Shown here one piece after another: positions 36,617 to 45,452 of a stretch of 64,000 bases of DNA. The first letter of the stretch is position 1, and each line of letters starts with the position of its first letter. Below the pieces are notes generated by a model. It had not been told where the DNA came from and ran no database searches. It saw only the letters and a list, made by a program, of their open reading frames with translations. Source of the stretch: Bacillus glycinifermentans (GTDB taxonomy: Bacteria > Bacillota > Bacilli > Bacillales > Bacillaceae); contig NZ_LECW02000024.1 in NCBI RefSeq assembly GCF_001042475.2, forward strand, positions 62,001 through 126,000, written 5' to 3'. The position numbers and the translations under genes are program-made.

Positions 36617-36768
36617 TCAGCGATTTTCGTCTTCTATCGTGCCTTCCGTATACATATCGGACACTTGCCCTTCTGTTACAGCCATTCTCTCCGCTCCTGC
36701 TTTATCGTTGCGGCCGGCTTCTTTCTGAAGGAGCTCCCGAATTTCCTGGTCGCGGTTTTGTTTCACCA
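36617..36768 (-). pseudogene. Small hydrophilic gene with apparent frameshift
   Basis: A start GTG (36768) lies 8 nt after AAAGGG. The first 16 codons read VKQNRDQEIRELLQKE. From the purine run at about 36720 the coherent continuation is in another frame: AGRNDKAGAERMAVTEGQVS followed by DMYTEGTIEDENR, ending next to a strong terminator. The conserved-looking two-frame product (about 50 residues) and the terminator suggest a real gene hit by a small indel, or a sequence error. Confidence 0.4.
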
Positions 36769-36832
36769 GATTCACCCTTTCAATCGTGATCATCTTTTAG
36801 TATTGATGATCTTTGGGAGAATCATTCAGCCC

Positions 36833-37036
36833 TTAGACCTCTTCAAAATATTCTTTGTAATAGCCGCCCACTTTGCCCGTGTTGTCGATAATAAATAAAA
36901 ATTCTTCCGTTTCATTTTTGACTTCATACGTTTTTCCTACGGTCAAAGCTCTGTCGACAATGTATTTTTTTGCGTCAGTCTGAATGCATGTTACTTTTTT
37001 CAAGGTTTTGTTGTTGTGCCATTTTTCGTGGATCAT
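36833..37036 (-). CDS. yozC: YozC-like small protein (DUF6501)
   Basis: 67 residues starting MIHEKWHNNKTLKKVTCIQT, 8 nt after AAGGAG. The pattern (VGKTYEVKNETEEFLFIIDN, then TGKVGGYYKEYFEEV) is characteristic of this small soluble Bacillus family. The gene lies divergently beside dhaS, as B. subtilis yozC does. No function is known. Confidence 0.78.
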   Translation of the reverse strand: MIHEKWHNNKTLKKVTCIQTDAKKYIVDRALTVGKTYEVKNETEEFLFIIDNTGKVGGYYKEYFEEV

Positions 37037-37149
37037 ACTGATGTCTCCTTTTAAAAAAAACGATGTATAAATTCCATTGTAGCGTTTTTTTGCCGAATTG
37101 CAACGATGCGCCGTCCAGGGCGGCTCCTTCTCTAAACTGCAAATGAATA

Positions 37150-37177
37150 TTGATTTCGATACATTTTCTGTTATAGA
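37150..37177 (+). promoter_or_regulatory. Putative dhaS promoter
   Basis: TTGATT (37150-37155), 16 nt, TATAGA (37172-37177), about 140 bp before dhaS. A sigma-A-like pair found by eye. Spacing is slightly short. Confidence 0.4.
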
Positions 37178-37314
37178 ATGGTGGTGTACGATTCCAAAAT
37201 CAGCAATATATCCCACCTTCGGCATCTCATTGATCCAACCACCGATCACACCAGCACCAGGAATAACTCACAAGAAGACAGACCAAAATTTTAAGGGAGG
37301 TTTGTTTCACAAAC

Positions 37315-38799
37315 ATGAGTTCTTTAACGATGCAGGTCAGTAAAAGGCTGGAGTCATTTTTGCAGGGAACGAAAAAGCTTTACATTAATGGAGAATTTGT
37401 AGCGAGCGCTTCAAACAAAACGTTTGAAACCCCAAACCCGGCCACGGGAGAAACTCTCGCTACATTGTATGAAGCGGGCCCTGAAGATGTCGACAAAGCG
37501 GTAAAAGCCGCTAGGGAAGCTTTTGATCACGGGGAATGGCGGACGATGTCCTCAGCCGAGAGAAGCCGGCTCATGTACAGACTCGCCGATCTGATGGAGG
37601 AACACAAGAACGAATTGGCTCAGCTCGAAACGCTTGACAACGGAAAGCCGATCAGCGAAACATCCGCCGGGGATATTCCGATGTCAATTGAACACATGCG
37701 CTATTACGCAGGCTGGGCGACGAAAATAACCGGACAAACGATTCCTGTAAACGGACCTTATTTTAACTATACACGCCATGAACCTGTCGGTGTGGTCGGA
37801 CAGATCATCCCTTGGAACTTCCCGCTCCTGATGGCGATGTGGAAAATGGGCGCAGCTCTGGCAGCCGGCTGTACGATCGTCTTAAAGCCTGCTGAGCAAA
37901 CTCCCCTTTCCGCCCTGTATCTGGCTGAGCTCGTCGATCAGGCCGGCTTTCCAAAGGGCGTGATCAACATCATCCCGGGCTTCGGAGAAACAGCCGGGGA
38001 AGCGCTTACAGACCACAGGCTCGTCGACAAGCTTGCATTCACGGGTTCGACCGAAATCGGCAAAAAAATCATGGAAAAAGCGGCAAAAACCGTTAAGCGG
38101 GTCACCCTAGAGCTCGGCGGAAAATCGCCGAACATCATCCTGCCTGATGCAGACTTAAAAAAAGCGATTCCGGGAGCGCTGACCGGCGTCATGTTCAACC
38201 AGGGCCAGGTGTGCTGTGCAGGTTCGCGCGTCTTCATCCATAAAGACCAATACGATAAAGTCATCGACGAAATGGTCACATATGCGAAATCCATTCGTCA
38301 GGGTGCGGGTCTTCACGAAGATACGCAAATGGGACCGCTTGTCAGCAAAGAACAGCATGAACGGGTTCTTTCATATATTGAAAAAGGCCGCCAGGAAGGC
38401 GCAACAATTGCCGCCGGCGGAACATGCCCTTATGAGGAAGGATATTTCGTCTCTCCGACCGTGTTTACGAATGTTGAGGATGACATGACAATCGCAAAAG
38501 AGGAAATTTTCGGTCCTGTCCTGGCCGCGATCCCTTATGAAACGGTTGACGAAGTCATCGAACGCGCCAACCGGACGGAATACGGACTCGCCGCCGGTGT
38601 TTGGACGGAAAACGTGAAAAACGCCCATTATATAGCAGACCGACTGCAAGCAGGCACCGTTTGGGTCAACTGCTACAATGCGTTTGACGCGGCATCGCCG
38701 TTCGGCGGCTATAAGCAGTCCGGCCTCGGCCGAGAAATGGGATCATACGCTTTGGATAATTATACGGAAGTGAAAAGCGTATGGATCAGTATGGAGTAG
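37315..38799 (+). CDS. dhaS: NAD-dependent aldehyde dehydrogenase DhaS
   Basis: 494 residues, the normal ALDH length. It oxidises aldehydes to acids with NAD(P). The catalytic Cys is in FNQGQVCCAGSRVF, the general-base Glu in VTLELGGKSPNI, the cofactor loop in FTGSTEIGK, and the active-site Asn in IIPWNFPLLMAMWK. Its sequence closely follows B. subtilis DhaS from MSSLTMQV onward, which supports the start at 37315 even though AAGGGAGG is about 14 nt away. It is monocistronic with its own terminator. Confidence 0.95.
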   Translation: MSSLTMQVSKRLESFLQGTKKLYINGEFVASASNKTFETPNPATGETLATLYEAGPEDVDKAVKAAREAFDHGEWRTMSSAERSRLMYRLADLMEEHKNELAQLETLDNGKPISETSAGDIPMSIEHMRYYAGWATKITGQTIPVNGPYFNYTRHEPVGVVGQIIPWNFPLLMAMWKMGAALAAGCTIVLKPAEQTPLSALYLAELVDQAGFPKGVINIIPGFGETAGEALTDHRLVDKLAFTGSTEIGKKIMEKAAKTVKRVTLELGGKSPNIILPDADLKKAIPGALTGVMFNQGQVCCAGSRVFIHKDQYDKVIDEMVTYAKSIRQGAGLHEDTQMGPLVSKEQHERVLSYIEKGRQEGATIAAGGTCPYEEGYFVSPTVFTNVEDDMTIAKEEIFGPVLAAIPYETVDEVIERANRTEYGLAAGVWTENVKNAHYIADRLQAGTVWVNCYNAFDAASPFGGYKQSGLGREMGSYALDNYTEVKSVWISME

Positions 38800-38820
38800 C
38801 ATCTTTTTTTCGACAAAGGC

Positions 38821-38853
38821 AAAACACCGTTCACATTGTGGACGGTGTTTTTT
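38821..38853 (+). terminator. Terminator of dhaS
   Basis: AAAACACCGT-CAC-loop-GTG-ACGGTGTTTT followed by a T-run. Confidence 0.85.
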
Positions 38854-38936
38854 GTTCGGAAAATCATTGTTTTAGCTAATTTGAAGCTGTTAGTGACACG
38901 ACCTTCGGCCTCTGCAGTTCAAAACGTATAGAGAAG

Positions 38937-39473
38937 TCAATAGTTTTTCCGCTCGCTATATTCTTTTTTCAGCATCCCCATGATGATTTCGTCAGAATAT
39001 CGATCATTCATATAAAGAACCTGCCTCAGCGTTCCTTCCTTTTTAAAGCCGGCTTTTTCGTATGCTTTCACGGCAGGGATATTATGTGAAAACACTTCAA
39101 GCTGAATCCGGTTTAAATGTAGCTTCTCAAAAACAAACCGCAGGGCCAGCTGAACGGCTTCTGTACCGTACCCTTTGTTGAAATGTTCCTGGCCGTGGAG
39201 CGCAATTCTGAATCCAGCTTTCCGATTGACCCGGTCGATGTCCAAAATCGACAAATCGCCGATCGTCTCATCGCCGTCCCGTAAACAAATCGCGAAATCA
39301 AAACGTGTACTATCATTTGTGATCCGCTCGTAATGGTCATATAATTCGTCCATTGTAAAGACGCGTCTTGTTCCGGTCATATACCTGATGACTTCATCCT
39401 GGACGGCTTTGTAAAAGCTCTCCATATCTTCTTTCCTGACGGGTCGTAGGTAAACGGTGCGGCCTCTTTCCAT
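38937..39473 (-). CDS. GNAT acetyltransferase, RimJ/RimL type
   Basis: 178 residues, GGGGGAG 7 nt before ATG. It begins YLRPVRKEDMESFYKAV and contains the acetyl-CoA pyrophosphate loop GQEHFNKGYGTEAVQLALRF, then LNRIQLEVFSHNIPAVKAYE and KAGFKKEGTLRQVLYMNDRY, the signature of the RimJ/SpeG-like subgroup. The acceptor may be a protein N-terminus, a polyamine or a small molecule. It lies 18 nt after the deaminase gene and is probably co-transcribed with it. Confidence 0.88.
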   Translation of the reverse strand: MERGRTVYLRPVRKEDMESFYKAVQDEVIRYMTGTRRVFTMDELYDHYERITNDSTRFDFAICLRDGDETIGDLSILDIDRVNRKAGFRIALHGQEHFNKGYGTEAVQLALRFVFEKLHLNRIQLEVFSHNIPAVKAYEKAGFKKEGTLRQVLYMNDRYSDEIIMGMLKKEYSERKNY

Positions 39474-39491
39474 ATAGACTCTCCCCCTTGA

Positions 39492-39902
39492 TTACGCATC
39501 AGTTTCTTGATATGCAGCAGACCAGTGAAACGGCTGAATCTCCTTTAATGCTTTAAAGACAAGGCCGCCGTCAGGGACGGTAACAGCCGCTTTCACCTCG
39601 GGCCCCCAATAAAAGAGCCTTTCTTGGCATACCCCGCAAGGCGTAAGCACTTTATATCCGGAATGTTCATCATCTCTGACGACGCAAATAGAATGCGTGA
39701 TCCTCGTGCCCAGCTTCTGCGCCTCTAAGATGGCGCCTGTTTCGATGCATAATTCTGTAGAAGCGTTGATGACCTCCGGTGCCACGCTCGTGAGGATTTT
39801 ACCGTCTTCCGTATACATCGCGGCCGCCCCGCCCCATCCGGAAGGGTACCTTGTGTTAATGAGCTCAACAGCGGCTGCATACAGCGTTTGTTCTACATTC
39901 AT
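39492..39902 (-). CDS. Blasticidin-S-deaminase-like cytidine deaminase family protein
   Basis: 136 residues from ATG 39902 (GGAGG 8 nt upstream; the longer frame to 39917 has no site). Zinc and catalytic residues are the Cys and Glu in TELCIETGAILEAQ and the Cys pair in TPCGVCQERLFYWGP. The short single domain and the GWGGAAAMYTEDG block are closer to blasticidin S deaminases than to housekeeping cytidine deaminase. Nucleoside-type antibiotics or modified nucleosides are plausible substrates. A neighbouring acetyltransferase suggests a small detoxification unit, which is inference. Confidence 0.8.
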   Translation of the reverse strand: MNVEQTLYAAAVELINTRYPSGWGGAAAMYTEDGKILTSVAPEVINASTELCIETGAILEAQKLGTRITHSICVVRDDEHSGYKVLTPCGVCQERLFYWGPEVKAAVTVPDGGLVFKALKEIQPFHWSAAYQETDA

Positions 39903-40010
39903 TTTTAAGACCTCCATTATGATCGTGCGCCCGGCGCAGCTTGTATGTGTATCTCCTTTTAACGATACCTGATTTTTCCCAACGGGTAAACAAGTTTTGG
40001 CAGGCTTCGT

Positions 40011-40281
40011 TTAATGGTGATGCCCTTCCTCTTTTTGATCCGTTCCGGCCAACGATTTCAGGTTCCTGAGCAGAAACACCGCCGACAACCGTCTGTTTAA
40101 TCGGCATTACTTTCATACCCTCCGCTTTGGCGTGTGCTTGAATATCATAAACGCCTTCCTCGCGAAACATCGTTTTGCCGCTGTAGACGCCGCCTCCTTC
40201 ATGCTGGCCTGACACCTTTCCCACCGCTTTGCCGCTATCTGCTATGGTAAATTCCACATGATCGGCATTTTTTAACGCCAT
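40011..40281 (-). pseudogene. Truncated FixH/YtkA-like protein
   Basis: From ATG 40281 (GAGGGGGG upstream) the frame gives MALKNADHVEFTIADSGKAV, then GGGVYSGKTMFREEGVYDIQ and MKVMPIKQTVVGG, the core of the YtkA-like family. Missing are the signal/lipobox N-terminus and part of the first strands. After VVGG the original frame runs on into the next gene, while a +1 frame gives RNLKSLAGTDQKEEGHHH and stops at 40011, a believable native end. It is therefore both truncated and probably frameshifted. Confidence 0.5.
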
Positions 40282-40297
40282 ATCCCCCCTCTTTGGT

Positions 40298-41242
40298 CTA
40301 CAGCTCGCTTTTGACGAAAAAAGGTTTGGCAATCTGATTGATTTTTTCAAGGTCTTTTTGTGTTAATATGACGGCATCAGCCCCGCTGTTTTCCTTGAGA
40401 TATTTCTTTCTTTTTGTTCCCGGAATCGGGACAATATCGCTTCCTTGCGCCAATACCCAGGCAAGCGCGATTTGAGAAGGCGTTGCTTTTTTATCCTTTG
40501 CGATCCTTTTAAGCTCAGTTACCAATTGCAGATTCTGATGAAATGTCTTCTCTTGAAACCTTGTAAAGTGCCTTCTGATATCACCGGCGGAAAAATCGCC
40601 GTATTGCTTGAGTTTGCCGGTTAAAAACCCGTTTCCGAGCGGGCTGTAAGCGACAATGCCAATTCCCAGCTCCCGCGCTTGTGGCAGTACTGTCTCGATC
40701 TCACGATTCCACAATGAATATTCCGATTGGAGGGCTGTGATTTGATGGACTTTATTGGCGCGTATCAAAAGGTCGGCTCCCGCGTTCGAAAGGCCGAGAA
40801 AACGGACTTTTCCCTCCTTGACAAGTTCGGACATCGCTCCGACTGTTTCTTCAATAGGTACAGCCGGATCGGGAATGTGCTGATAATACAAGTCGACATA
40901 GTCCATTTCAAGTCTTTGCAGGCTTTCGTCAATGCACTTTTTTACATATTCCGGCCTTCCGTTCAGCCCAACCGTGTTTCCCTGCGGGTCGCGGACAACC
41001 CCAAACTTCGTGGCTACAATGGCTTCTGAGCGCCGCTTGTTCAAAGCCTTGCCCAGCAATTTTTCATTTTCGCCCATGCCGTATATGTCAGCCGTATCGA
41101 AAAAATTAACACCGGAATCCAGCGCATGGTGTATGGCTGAGATTGATTCGCTGACATCCTGTTCGCCGTAAAATTCGGACATGCTCATACAGCCCAGTCC
41201 AATAGCGGATACTTCCAGCCGGCCTAATTTCCGTCTTTTCAT
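40298..41242 (-). CDS. Aldo/keto reductase
   Basis: 314 residues, the TIM-barrel NADPH-dependent reductase family. The tetrad is Asp and Tyr in [14 protein letters not shown], Lys in IVATKFGVV and His in [11 protein letters not shown]. Cofactor loops are [15 protein letters not shown] and [15 protein letters not shown]. It resembles the YhdN/IolS-type general stress reductases, which act on aldehydes including methylglyoxal. The natural substrate here is not known. It ends 17 nt before the YtkA-like fragment. Confidence 0.9.
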   Translation of the reverse strand: MKRRKLGRLEVSAIGLGCMSMSEFYGEQDVSESISAIHHALDSGVNFFDTADIYGMGENEKLLGKALNKRRSEAIVATKFGVVRDPQGNTVGLNGRPEYVKKCIDESLQRLEMDYVDLYYQHIPDPAVPIEETVGAMSELVKEGKVRFLGLSNAGADLLIRANKVHQITALQSEYSLWNREIETVLPQARELGIGIVAYSPLGNGFLTGKLKQYGDFSAGDIRRHFTRFQEKTFHQNLQLVTELKRIAKDKKATPSQIALAWVLAQGSDIVPIPGTKRKKYLKENSGADAVILTQKDLEKINQIAKPFFVKSEL

Positions 41243-41377
41243 TTTCCCACCTCAAATATTCCCTGAAATGCAGGTTTTTTTAAGCATCGACAAATATATC
41301 GGAAATCTCGCGAAAAATATAGACTTATTTTTGCCTTTGAGTTATTCTATTGTAATCGTGGGTCCAATTTTAAAGAC

Positions 41378-41418
41378 AAAACGGCAGCTTGAACCTCCAG
41401 TGTTCAAAGCTGCCGTTT
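41378..41418. terminator. Terminator of tyrZ
   Basis: AAACGGCAGCTTGAAC-loop-GTTCAAAGCTGCCGTTT, just after the tyrZ stop. T/A runs on both sides let it act from both strands. Confidence 0.85.
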
Positions 41419-41425
41419 CTGTTTT

Positions 41426-42655
41426 TTATGAAACTTTTAACCTGACAAATTTCCGTTTTCCGACTTGGACGACTAAATCGTCTTCAACGATAATCGTTTG
41501 CTGCAAATCATCGACCCTTTCTCCGGCGATTTTTACCCCGCCGTTTTGGATCATCTTCCGGGCTTCGCTTTTAGAAGGCTGCAGCTTTAATTCAACGAGC
41601 AAATCGATGACCGGGATGTGTTTTACGCCGTGCCAGCGAACTTCAGGCATTTCATCAGGGAGGCTTCCTTTTTGAAAAACTGCGGTAAAGTGCTGTTCGG
41701 CTCGTTTTGCTGCTTCAGCGCCATGGTACATCCTGACGAGCGTTCCCGCCAAAAACATTTTGGCGTCTTTCGGATGGTCCGCTTGAAGTTGTTTGATTTG
41801 TTCAGCCGAAAGGTCTGTTGCAAGTTCAGCATACTTTGTGATCAATTGATCAGGGATGGACATCGTCTTTCCGTACATGCCATTCGGACTTTCATCAATG
41901 CCGATGTAATTGTTCTTCGATTTGGACATCTTTTCGGTCCCGTCAAGTCCCTCCAATAACGGCATCAGTATGGCAGTCTGTTTCTCTTTTCCGAACTTTT
42001 CTTGAAAATGCCGTCCCATTAAGACGTTAAAATGCTGATCCGTTCCGCCAAGTTCAACATCTGACTCGAGTACAACAGAATCGTATCCCTGCATGAGCGG
42101 ATAAAAAAATTCGTGCAGCGAAATCGGTTTTCCGAGCGCCAGCCGCTCTTCAAAATCGTCTCTTTCCAAAAGCCGTGCGACCGTTATTTTTCCGGCGAGT
42201 TTTATAACGTCTTCAAAATGTAACCTGGACAGCCATTTTGAGTTGTAGTGCAGTTCCGCTTTTTCCATATCGATGATTTTCCCAAACTGCTCAAAATACG
42301 TTCGGGCATTATGCTTTACTTCTTCGTCTGTCAGCTGCTTTCTGGCGGCCGATTTGCCTGTAGGGTCGCCGATTTTCCCTGTGAAGTCACCGATAATCAA
42401 CTGGATGGTATGACCGTTTTCCTGAAATTGCCTGATCTTATTTAAAACGACAGTATGGCCGAGGTGTACGTCAGGAGCTGAGGGATCAAGACCAAGCTTA
42501 ATGTTTAACGGCCGGCCGGAAATGACCGATTTGGCAACCTTAAGGTCAAGATCCTCGGCCGGTATGATGTCCTCTGCTCCTTGCGTGTAGATGTCCATTT
42601 GCCTCCTTACTTCTTTGATTTGGCTTTCTGAAAGCTGTTCCAAAACATGACTCAC
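41426..42655 (-). CDS. tyrZ: Tyrosyl-tRNA synthetase, TyrZ type
   Basis: 409 residues from GTG 42655, 8 nt after AAGGAGG; the longer open frame to 42730 runs back through the leader. It charges tRNA-Tyr. The class I signatures are [14 protein letters not shown] and [12 protein letters not shown], and the C-terminal S4-like domain ([20 protein letters not shown]) binds tRNA. The KMSKS form and length fit the second Bacillus enzyme TyrZ, not TyrS with KFGKT. A tyrosine T-box precedes it, and ywaE lies upstream exactly as with B. subtilis tyrZ, although that pair sits elsewhere in the B. subtilis chromosome. Confidence 0.93.
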   Translation of the reverse strand: MSHVLEQLSESQIKEVRRQMDIYTQGAEDIIPAEDLDLKVAKSVISGRPLNIKLGLDPSAPDVHLGHTVVLNKIRQFQENGHTIQLIIGDFTGKIGDPTGKSAARKQLTDEEVKHNARTYFEQFGKIIDMEKAELHYNSKWLSRLHFEDVIKLAGKITVARLLERDDFEERLALGKPISLHEFFYPLMQGYDSVVLESDVELGGTDQHFNVLMGRHFQEKFGKEKQTAILMPLLEGLDGTEKMSKSKNNYIGIDESPNGMYGKTMSIPDQLITKYAELATDLSAEQIKQLQADHPKDAKMFLAGTLVRMYHGAEAAKRAEQHFTAVFQKGSLPDEMPEVRWHGVKHIPVIDLLVELKLQPSKSEARKMIQNGGVKIAGERVDDLQQTIIVEDDLVVQVGKRKFVRLKVS

Positions 42656-42686
42656 GTTATTTTCCTCCTTTTTAAAAATAAAAAAA

Positions 42687-42905
42687 CACATCCCTCCTGT
42701 GAAAAGGGACGTGATTTTTGCCGATTGCACGCGGTACCACCCTAATTGAAGAACATGTTCGTTCTTCCGCTCATTCGGTATAACGGTCCGCCCGTTCTTT
42801 GTTCACAAAGAAAGCTCAAGGGGCGGTAATTCATGATGATCTTTGTGCCGGTTCACACCGTCCACCGGCTCTCTTGATACAGGGAAATCATCACTACTAA
42901 GACCC
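42687..42905 (-). ncRNA. Tyrosine T-box leader
   Basis: The T-box AGGGTGGTACCGCG (42743-42730) pairs with uncharged tRNA. The terminator stem CACGTCCC/GGGATGTG (42713-42687) with T7 follows. A stem I region with GCCGGTGGACGGTGTGAACC lies upstream, and a tyrosine codon TAC (42828-42826) is well placed as specifier. It turns tyrZ on when tRNA-Tyr is uncharged. It begins right after the ywaE stop. Confidence 0.93.
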
Positions 42906-42913
42906 CATCATCG

Positions 42914-43423
42914 CTATTCATTATTTCTGATGATCTTTCTGAGCAGGTCGGCCATGACCTTTTGCTCTTCTTTTTCAAGACTTCCGGCGAGCTCGGTTTC
43001 GCCTTGATGAAAGCGGGGATACAGACTTTTCATTACCTCTCTCCCCTTTTCGGTGATGGCGACGTAAACGATTCTCCTGTCCCTTGGATCGGTTTTTCGA
43101 TAACAGAGTTCTTTCCGCTCCAATGTTTTCGTGATATTTGAGACTGTCGCTTTGCTGACCCCCGATGTTTCCGCCAGCCTTTTCGTCTCCATTGACCGCC
43201 ATACCCATAAATCATAAAGAATCGAAAACGCCGTCCATGACAATCGATGCGCTGAGAGAACCTCCTGCTCCATTTTATTCTTCAGGAGCTGTGCTGTGCG
43301 GTACAAATTGGCACAAACGGCAACCGCCTCTAAATTGAGCTCCTTTAATGGCAATTTGGTTAATACATTGATGGCATCCTTTTCTTCCGGAAGCAATGTT
43401 CCGTTTTCATCAAATACGTGGAT
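42914..43423 (-). CDS. ywaE: MarR-family regulator YwaE
   Basis: Winged-helix regulator of about 160-169 residues. The DNA-binding helix region is METKRLAETSGVSKATVSNI, and the wing is YRKTDPRDRRIVYVAITEKG. The first conventional start in frame is TTG 43396 but it has no ribosome site. A strong AAAGGAGGG lies 7 nt before an ATC (43423-43421) that opens HVFDENGTLLPEEKDAINVL, so either ATC is used or an ATG was lost. Its partner gene tyrZ follows, as in B. subtilis. The regulated targets are unknown. Confidence 0.82.
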   Translation of the reverse strand: MHVFDENGTLLPEEKDAINVLTKLPLKELNLEAVAVCANLYRTAQLLKNKMEQEVLSAHRLSWTAFSILYDLWVWRSMETKRLAETSGVSKATVSNITKTLERKELCYRKTDPRDRRIVYVAITEKGREVMKSLYPRFHQGETELAGSLEKEEQKVMADLLRKIIRNNE

Positions 43424-43559
43424 CGCACGTCCCTCCTTTAATTTTCAAAATCGTTAGCTATGAAACGATATTAACAGAAACGCATCCGACATGCAACAGC
43501 TATCATGATGCATGATGAATCATGCAGGCGAATAGATTAATATGAAGGGGATGAGAAGA

Positions 43560-45452
43560 ATGCATTCTTTACTGGAAGATGTAAAAGCGTTCAGGCAAAA
43601 GACTCTTGAACAACTTCTAAACAAACAGAAGCCGGACGGATCGTGGAAGTTTTGTTTTGAAGGGTCTGTCATGACAAACAGTTTTTTGATTCTTCTGCTT
43701 ACTTCCCTCGGCGATCATGACCCTTCTCTAATCTCCGCTCTTGCCAGACGAATCAGGTCGAAGCAAGATGGCGACGGGACGTTCCGAAATTATCCGGATG
43801 AGACAGCCGGAAATTTGACGGCGACCGTGCAAGGGTATACCGGCATGCTGGCTTCAGGGATGTACAACCGCTATGAACCGCATATGCAGAAAGCGGAGGC
43901 ATTTATTCAATCGAAAGGCGGATTAAAACGCGTCCACTTTATGACGAAATGGATGCTTGCCGCAAACGGATTGTATCCGTGGCCAAGACTGTATTTGCCG
44001 CTGTCTTTTTTGCTGATTCCTCCGATTTTCCCGCTGCATTTCTATCATTTGAGCACATATGCGAGAATTCATTTCGTTCCGATGGCCATCACATTAAATA
44101 AAAAGTTCTCGCTGAAGAACGAGCAGATCGGCTCGCTGCGCCACTTAGATGAAAACATGTCAAAAAATCCGCTGGAGTGGCTCAGCATCCGCTCCTTTCA
44201 TGAACGGAGCTTTTACCCTTTCAACCTGCAATGGAAGGAGCTTTTGAAAGGGCCGGCATATGTTCACAACCTTGGGTATGAAGCGGGGAAAAAATACATG
44301 CTTGACAGGATCGAACAAGATGGTACGCTGTACAGCTATGCGAGCGCGACGATATTTATGATTTACAGTCTGCTTTCACTCGGGATCTCAAAACACGCAC
44401 CCGTGATCAAAAGAGCGGTCAGCGGGGTGAAGGGGCTGATTTCTCCGTGCGGAGGAAGCGATGGCCTTTATTTGGAAAATTCCACGTCAACCGTCTGGGA
44501 TACAGCATTATTAAGCTATGCGATGCAGGAAGCCGGAATGCCCGAAAAAAGCGCTGCCGTCTCCTCTGCGGCAGACTTTCTGGAAAAAAAGCAGCATGTC
44601 AAAAAAGCGGATTGGGCCGTTTTCAACCCGCATGCAACGCCGGGCGGCTGGGGATTTTCGAATATCAACACGAACAATCCGGATTTGGACGATACGGCGG
44701 CGGCGTTAAAAGCGATCCCTTTTAACAGACGGCCGGCCGACTGGAACCGGGGACTCGCCTGGCTATTGTCGATGCAAAACAGGGACGGCGGTTTTGCGGC
44801 CTTTGAAAAAAACGTCAACCATCCATTGATCGGAAGCCTGCCGATCGAGTCGGCAAATGAAGCGGCGGTTGATCCGTCAACCGCCGATCTGACGGGCCGC
44901 GTCTTGCATATGCTCGGTCTCAAGGCGGGTTACCGGGCGGACCATCCTGCCATCAGGCGGGCGCTCCATTGGCTTTATCACAATCAGGAGGAAAACGGTT
45001 CATGGTACGGCCGCTGGGGCGTCTGCTATATTTACGGAACATGGGCGGCAGTGACCGGGATGAAAGCCGTCGGCGTCCGGGATGATCATCCGGCTGTCCA
45101 AAAAGCATTGCGGTGGCTCGCGTCTATTCAGCTTCGTGACGGCGGCTGGGGCGAATCGTGCAAAAGCTGTGAAATCAAAACGTTTGCCCCCCTTTCCCAT
45201 AGCACGATCGTTCAAAGTGCTTGGGCGCTCGACGCTTTGCTGCAATATGAAGACCCGCTCGAACCGCATATTCAAAAAGGGATTCGTTTTCTCATCGATC
45301 AGAGACGGCATCAGCCGCAGCATATCGTTTATCCGACGGGCATCGGGCTTCCGAAGCAATTTTACATTCGCTACCACAGCTATCCCTTCGTGTTTTCTCT
45401 GCTGGCTGTAAGCGCGTTTATTAAACAAATGGAAATGAGGGAGAAACATTGA
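43560..45452 (+). CDS. sqhC: Sporulenol synthase / tetraprenyl-beta-curcumene cyclase SqhC
   Basis: 630 residues from ATG 43560 (AAGGGG 9 nt upstream); an upstream ATG at 43542 is unlikely. It is a squalene-hopene-cyclase family enzyme that in Bacillus cyclises C35 tetraprenyl-beta-curcumene to sporulenol, a spore terpenoid. The protonating motif DLDDTAAAL matches DXDD. Repeated QW motifs are visible (KQKPDGSWKFCFEG, SMQNRDGGFAAFEK, NQEENGSWYGRWG, IQLRDGGWGESCKS). It is bound to the membrane monotopically. The stop overlaps the start of sodF. Confidence 0.95.
   Translation: MHSLLEDVKAFRQKTLEQLLNKQKPDGSWKFCFEGSVMTNSFLILLLTSLGDHDPSLISALARRIRSKQDGDGTFRNYPDETAGNLTATVQGYTGMLASGMYNRYEPHMQKAEAFIQSKGGLKRVHFMTKWMLAANGLYPWPRLYLPLSFLLIPPIFPLHFYHLSTYARIHFVPMAITLNKKFSLKNEQIGSLRHLDENMSKNPLEWLSIRSFHERSFYPFNLQWKELLKGPAYVHNLGYEAGKKYMLDRIEQDGTLYSYASATIFMIYSLLSLGISKHAPVIKRAVSGVKGLISPCGGSDGLYLENSTSTVWDTALLSYAMQEAGMPEKSAAVSSAADFLEKKQHVKKADWAVFNPHATPGGWGFSNINTNNPDLDDTAAALKAIPFNRRPADWNRGLAWLLSMQNRDGGFAAFEKNVNHPLIGSLPIESANEAAVDPSTADLTGRVLHMLGLKAGYRADHPAIRRALHWLYHNQEENGSWYGRWGVCYIYGTWAAVTGMKAVGVRDDHPAVQKALRWLASIQLRDGGWGESCKSCEIKTFAPLSHSTIVQSAWALDALLQYEDPLEPHIQKGIRFLIDQRRHQPQHIVYPTGIGLPKQFYIRYHSYPFVFSLLAVSAFIKQMEMREKH

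Noticed and set aside
45000..45449. 149-aa minus-strand frame opposite sqhC
   Set aside because: Complete overlap with the strongly supported sqhC gene and no family resemblance.
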